DNA from: Aristolochia californica
Lineage: Eukaryota > Streptophyta > Magnoliopsida > Piperales > Aristolochiaceae
Length of the DNA stretch: 64,000 nucleotides
Direction of reading: 5' to 3'
Assembly (NCBI GenBank): GCA_029961685.1
Contig: JARWKL010000008.1
Span: forward strand, 12,123,981 to 12,187,980
Shown here piece after piece: positions 59,201 through 64,000 of this stretch. Made by a program: the position numbers and the translations under genes. Positions within the stretch are counted from its first letter, which is position 1; each line of letters starts with the position of its first letter. The notes under the pieces were generated by a model. The model did no database searches. It was not told the DNA's origin and saw only the letters and a program-made list of their open reading frames with translations.

Positions 59201-62200
59201 GGCTCTTGTAAACATCCCACTGAACGTTAACTTGAGAATTTTAATTTTTTCTACTCCTTGAAATTTTATGATCATTAGGTCATTTGCATCTTCAACTTGT
59301 TTCTTGCATGTATATCCACCACATTTAAAACATGTAACGATCAATTAGAAAGTTTTTTCTTATAAAATTCCACCAAGCTATCTTGGGATGTACAAGTGGA
59401 ATTTCCCAAATATGGAAAACAAAACTTTGGTGTTCATTTTTAGAGTGTGAAAATAATTTTCTTCACTCACATTTATTATAATTTCCAAATTCTTTTGCAT
59501 ACATAAACTCTAAAATTTTCATTTTTTTGTGATCAATATTTGCCTTATCTTTTTGTTTACAAGACAACTGCGAGAGTGAAAAACTCAAGTTTGAAAAAAA
59601 AATATAACATCCAAAATGGAAATAAGCAAATGCTGAGAGAGATAATTCCAAAAAGTTTTGGTAATTTTTTAGGTCCGTTTTTTGTAAAATAGGCAAAAAG
59701 TGGGTTGTTTGGCTCTGGTAAATATCCCACCACATGTTAACTTCAGAATTTTAATTTTTTCTACACCTTGAAATTTTTGGATCATAATCTCATTTGCATC
59801 TTCAACATGTTTCTGGCATGCATGTCCAACACATTTAAAACATCTTAGGGTCAATTACAAATCACTTTCTTATAAAATTCCACCAAGCTATCGGGGGACT
59901 AGTGGAATTTCCCCAACGTGGATAACAAAACTATGGTGTTCATTTTTAGTGCATGAAAATTTTTTTCTTCATGCATATTTATTATAGTTTTCAAACCCTT
60001 TTGCATACATAAACTCTAAAATTTTTATTTTGTTGTGATCTGTATTTGCCTTATCTTTTTATTTATGAGAATACTGCGAAAGTGAAAAACTCAAGTTTGA
60101 AAAAAAAAATGTAACATCAAAAATGGAAATTCACAAATGCTAAGAGTGGTTATGCCAAAAAGTGTATGTGATTTTTTTGGTCTGCTTTTTGTAAAATTGG
60201 CAAAAAGTGGGTTGTTTGGCTCTAGTAAATATCCCACCGCACGTTAACTTGAGAATTTTAATTTTTCTACTCCTTAAAATTTTTGAATCATTAGGTCATT
60301 TGCATCTTCAACATGTTTCTGCATGCATATCCACCACATTAAAAACATGTTAGGATCAATTAGAAATCTCTTTCTTAGAAAATTCTACCAAGCTATCTGG
60401 GGTTGTACTAGTGGAATTTCCCCAACGTGGATAACAAAACTTTGGTGTTTATTTTTAGTGCATGAAAATAATTTTCTTCTCTCACATTTATTATGGTTTT
60501 TAAATTCTCTGGCATACATAAACTCTAAAATTTTCATTTTGTTGTGATCTATATTTGCCTTATCTCTTTTTTTACGAGAAAACTAGGAGAGCGAAAAACT
60601 CAAGTTTGAAAAAAAAAAATTGAACATCCAAAATGGAAATGCACAAATGCTGAGAGAGAGATAATTCAAAAAAGTATCTGTGATTTTTTAGGTCCGCTTT
60701 TTTTAAAATAGGCAAAAAGTGAGTTGTTTGGCTCTGGTAAATATCCCACCGCACATTAACTTGAGAATTTTAATTTTTTCTACTCTTCGAAATTTTTTGA
60801 TCATTAGGTCAATTGCATCTTCAACATATTTCTGGCGAGTATATCCTTCACATTTAAAACATGTTAGGATCAATTAGAAATCTTTTCCTTATAAAATTCA
60901 ACCAAGCTATCTGGGTTGTACTAGTTGAATTTCCCCAACGTGGATAACAAAACTTTGGTGTTAATTTTGAGTGCGTGAAAATTATTTTCTTCGTGCATAT
61001 TTCTTATAGTTTTCAAATTCTTTTGCATACAAATACTCTAAAATTTTCATTTTGTTGTGATCTATATTTGCCTTATCTTTTTGTTTACGAGAAAAGTGCA
61101 AGAGTGAAAAACTCAAGTTTGAAAAAAAAAAATTGAACATCCAAAATGGAAATGCACAAATGCTGAGAGTGATAATTCAAGAAATTATCTGTGATTTTTT
61201 AGGTCCGCTTTTGTAAAATGGGCAAAAAGTGGGTTGCTTGGCTCTAGTAAAAATCCCACCACACGTTAATTTGAGAATTTTAATTTCTTCTACTCCTTGA
61301 AAATTTTGGATTATTAGGTCGTTTGCATCTTCAACATATTTTCTGGCATGCATATCCACCACATTTAAAACATGTTAAGATCAATTAGAAATCTCTTTCT
61401 TATAAAATTCCACCAAGCTATCTGGGGTTGTACTAGTGGAATTTCACCAACGTGGATAACAAAACTTTGGTGTTCATTTTTAGTGCATGAAAATAATTGT
61501 CTGCCCTCACATTTATTATAGTTTTCAAATTCGATTGCATACATAAACTGTAAAAATTTCATTTTGTTGTGATCTATATTTGCCTTATCTTTTTGTTTAC
61601 GAGAAAACTGGGAGAGCGAAAAACGCAAGTTTGAAAAAAAAAAAATTGAACATCCAAAATGGAAATGCACAAATACTGAGAGAGAGATAATTCCAAAAAG
61701 TATTTGTCACTTTTTAGGTCTGTTTTTTGTAAAATACGCAAAACGTGAGTTGTTTGGCTCTAGTAAATATCCCACTGGATGTTAACTTGACAATTTTAAT
61801 TTTTTTTACTCCTCGAAATTTTTGGATCATTAGGTCATTTGTATGTTAAACATGTTTTTGGCAAGCACATCCACTACATTTAAAACATGTTAGGATCAAT
61901 TAGAAATCTCTTCCGTATAAAATTTCAGCAAGCTATTTGGGGTTGTGCGAGTGGAATTTCCCCAACGTGGATAACAAAACTTTGGTGTTCATTTTTAGTG
62001 CATGAAAATAATTTTCTTCATGCACACTTATTATAGTTTTCAAATTCTTTTGCATACATAAAATTTAAAATTTTCATTTTGTTGTGATCTATATTTGCCT
62101 TATCTTTTTGTTTAAGAAAAAACTGGGAGAGTGAAAAACTCAAGTTTGAAAAAGAGAAAATTGAACAACCAAAATGGAAATGCACAAATGTTGTGAGAGA

Positions 62201-63938
62201 TAATTCCAAAAAATATCTGCGATTTTTTAGGTCCGCTTTTTGTAAAATAGGCAAAAAGTGGGTGGTTTGGCTCTAGTAAATATCCCACCGCATGATAACT
62301 AGAGAATTTTAATTTTTTCTACTCGTTCAAATTTTTGGATCATTAGGTCATATGCATCTTCAACATATTTTTGGCATGCATATCCACCACATTTAAAACA
62401 TGTTTGGATCAATTACAAATATATTTCTTATAAAATTCCACCAAGCTAACTGGGATTGTACTAGTGGAATTTCCCCAACGTGGATAACTAAAATACGGTG
62501 TTCATTTTTAGTGCGTGAAAATAATTTTCTTCACTCACATATATTATAGTTTTCAAATTCTTTTACATACATAAAATCTAAAATTTTAATTTTGTTGTGA
62601 GCTATATTTTCCTTATCTTTTTGTTGATGAGAAAACTGGGAGACAAAAAAACTCAAGTTGGAAAAAAAAAATTGGACATCCAAAATGGAAATACACAAAT
62701 GCTGAGAGAGATAATTCCAAAAAGTATCTGTGATATTTTAGGTCTGCTTTTTGTAAAATAGGCAAAAAGTGGGTTGTTTGGCTCTGGTAAATATCCCACC
62801 GCACGTTAACTTGAGAATTTAAATTTTTTCTTCTCCTTGAAATATTTGGATCATTAGGTCATTTGCATCTTCAATATGTTTCTAGCATGCATATCCACCA
62901 AATTTTAAAAAATTTAGGATCAATTAGAAAAATCTTTCTATTAAAATTCCACCAAACTATCTGGGATTGTACTAGTGGAATTTCCCCAACGTGGATAATA
63001 AAACATTGGTGTTCATTTTTAGTGCATGAAAATAATTTTCTCCACTCACATTTTTTATCATTTTCAAATTCTTTTGCTTACAAAAACTATAAAATTTTCA
63101 TTTTGTTGTGATCTATATTTGCCTTATCATTTTGTTTACGAGAAAACTGGGAGAGTGAAAAATTAAAGTTTTAAAAAAAAAAATTCAACATCCAAAATGG
63201 AAATACTCAAATGCTGAGAGAGATAATTCCAAAAAGTATCTGTAATTTTTAGGTCCGCTTTTGTAAAATAGGCAAAAAGTGGGTTGTTTGGCTCTGGTAA
63301 ATATCCCACCGCACGGTAACTTGAGAATTTAAATTTTTTCTACTCCTTGAAATTTTTGGATCATTAAGTTATTTGCATCTTCAACATGTTTCTGGCATGC
63401 ATATCCACCACATTTAAAACATATTAGGAACAATTAGAAATCTCTTTCTTATAAAATTCCACCGAGCTATCTAGGGTTGTACTAGTGGAATTTCCCCAAC
63501 GTGGATAAAAAAATTTTGGTGTTCATTTTTGGTGCATGAAAATAATTTTCTTTACTCACATTTATTATAGTTTTCAAATTCCTTTCCATACATAAACTCT
63601 AAAATTTTGATTTTGTTGTGATCTATATTTTCCTTATCTTTTTGTTTACGAGAAAACTGGGAGAGTGAAAAACTCAAGTTTGAAAAAAAAAATGTAACAT
63701 CCGAAATGGAAATACACAAATGCTGAGATAGATAATTCAAAAAAGTTTGTGTGATTTTTTAGGTCCGGTTTTTGTAATATCGGCAAAAAGTGGGTTTTTT
63801 GGCTCTGGTAAATATCCCACAGCACGTTAACTTGAGAATTTTAATATTTTCTACTCCTTAAATTTTTAAGATCATTAGGTCATTAGCATCTTCAACATTT
63901 TTTCTGGCATGCATATCCACCACATTTAAAACATTTTA
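53222..63938 (+). repeat. Run of 21 regular monomers (units 106-126)
   Basis: Unit starts are 53222, 53730, 54241, 54751, 55259, 55770, 56278, 56787, 57298, 57807, 58318, 58829, 59338, 59848, 60353, 60867, 61378, 61893, 62406, 62917 and 63427 (505-515 bp). This is the longest stretch free of large indels. Units 54241 and 57807 share ATTTTCTTATGAAATTCCAC and GTTGAATTTCCCC, seven units apart. Units 57807, 58829, 59848 and 63427 have TGTAACATC in place of TTGAACATC. Units 60353 and 61378 have an extra GA in GAGAGAGAGATAATTC. Confidence 0.95.
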
Positions 63939-64000
63939 TGATCAATTAGAAATCTCTTTGTTATAAAATTCCACCATGCTATCTGTGGTTGTACTAGTGG
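63939..64000 (+). repeat. Partial monomer at right window edge
   Basis: The last 62 bases are the start of a further unit, with an altered anchor (ACATTTTATGATCAATTAG), ending in GTTGTACTAGTGG. The array continues beyond the window. Confidence 0.95.

Larger units (their letters stand above)
1..64000 (+). repeat. Satellite DNA array, ~510-bp monomer, head to tail
   Basis: The whole window is a tandem array in one orientation. Using the first G of GGATCAATTAG as the unit start, 127 anchors occur from 101 to 63939, giving 126 complete intervals; the commonest spacings are 509-512 bp. Fixed landmarks recur in the same order in each unit: GGATCAATTAG, CTAGTGGAATTTCCCC, AACGTGGATAAC, TTTTAGTGCGTG, TTTGCCTTATC, CTGGGAGAGTG, an A-run of about 8-13, GAACATCCAAAATGG, GTGATTTTTTAGGTCC, GCAAAAAGTGGGTTG, CCACCGCACGTTAAC, GGTCATTTGCATC, GGCATGCATATCC, AAAACATGTTA. 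The hand consensus is about 511 bp and about 32 % G+C. Units differ from each other at roughly one base in ten to twenty by eye. No unique sequence, gene or mobile element interrupts it. The function is unknown; such arrays normally form constitutive heterochromatin. Not recognised as a named family. Confidence 0.98.

Noticed and set aside
1..64000. Telomere-type repeats (TTTAGG occurs in every unit as GATTTTTTAGGTCC)
   Set aside because: It is a single TTTAGGT inside each monomer, never a tandem TTTAGGG or TTAGGG run.
1..64000. CRISPR-like array (regular direct repeats)
   Set aside because: The units are about 510 bp, contiguous and similar along their whole length. There are no short repeats separated by unique spacers.
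1..64000. Single genome-style higher-order repeat with fixed period
   Set aside because: Block partners lie at 1, 3, 4, 7, 16, 18, 25, 28, 32, 38, 48, 56 and 61 units. No one distance holds across the window.
1..64000. tRNA, rRNA or small RNA genes, and Pol III box motifs
   Set aside because: No cloverleaf-like or conserved B-box (GGTTCGANNCC) sequence was seen in the units read on either strand.

Overview
The window is one uninterrupted satellite DNA array. All 64 kb is a head-to-tail tandem repeat of a monomer of about 510 bp (most units are 507-513 bp). I counted 126 complete units between a fixed anchor (first G of GGATCAATTAG) at 101 and the same anchor at 63939, mean spacing about 507 bp, with a partial unit at each end. 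Every unit runs in the same direction. I found no gene, tRNA, rRNA, CRISPR array, transposon or unique insertion. A hand-built consensus is about 32 % G+C and holds about 6 CpG, roughly half the number expected from its base composition.

Organism: long, pure, AT-rich, CpG-poor satellite of this size means eukaryotic heterochromatin (centromeric, pericentromeric, subtelomeric or a knob). A plant with large repeat arrays is plausible, but no flanking unique sequence lets me name a taxon. The open frames of 60-130 codons that recur on both strands are products of the repeat. Most begin at TTG or GTG, they break in most units, and the minus-strand frames are open in all three phases. I do not annotate them as genes.

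Layout: runs of regular units (498-516 bp) are broken by 13 units of unusual length: 7241 (726 bp), 10517 (471), 10988 (488), 15045 (464), 15509 (349), 22488 (473), 32125 (439), 34610 (431), 41146 (487), 46720 (377), 47607 (461), 48068 (479) and 52612 (610). Each is explained by deletion or partial duplication inside the satellite itself.

Main structural result: there is no single higher-order repeat. The array is a mosaic of duplicated blocks at many distances: neighbouring units, 3 units (about 1.53 kb), 4 units (about 2.03 kb), and blocks 8-31 kb apart. Shared rare variants show, for example, that 2653-5709 matches 16879-19935, that 15858-18407 matches 32125-35040, and that 8986-10987 matches 37077-39108. 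Several units are chimeras whose two halves match different units, as expected of unequal crossing-over. A sequence subfamily with an interrupted A-tract is confined to the left 38.5 kb. Block pairings were made by eye from shared variants, not by computed alignment.
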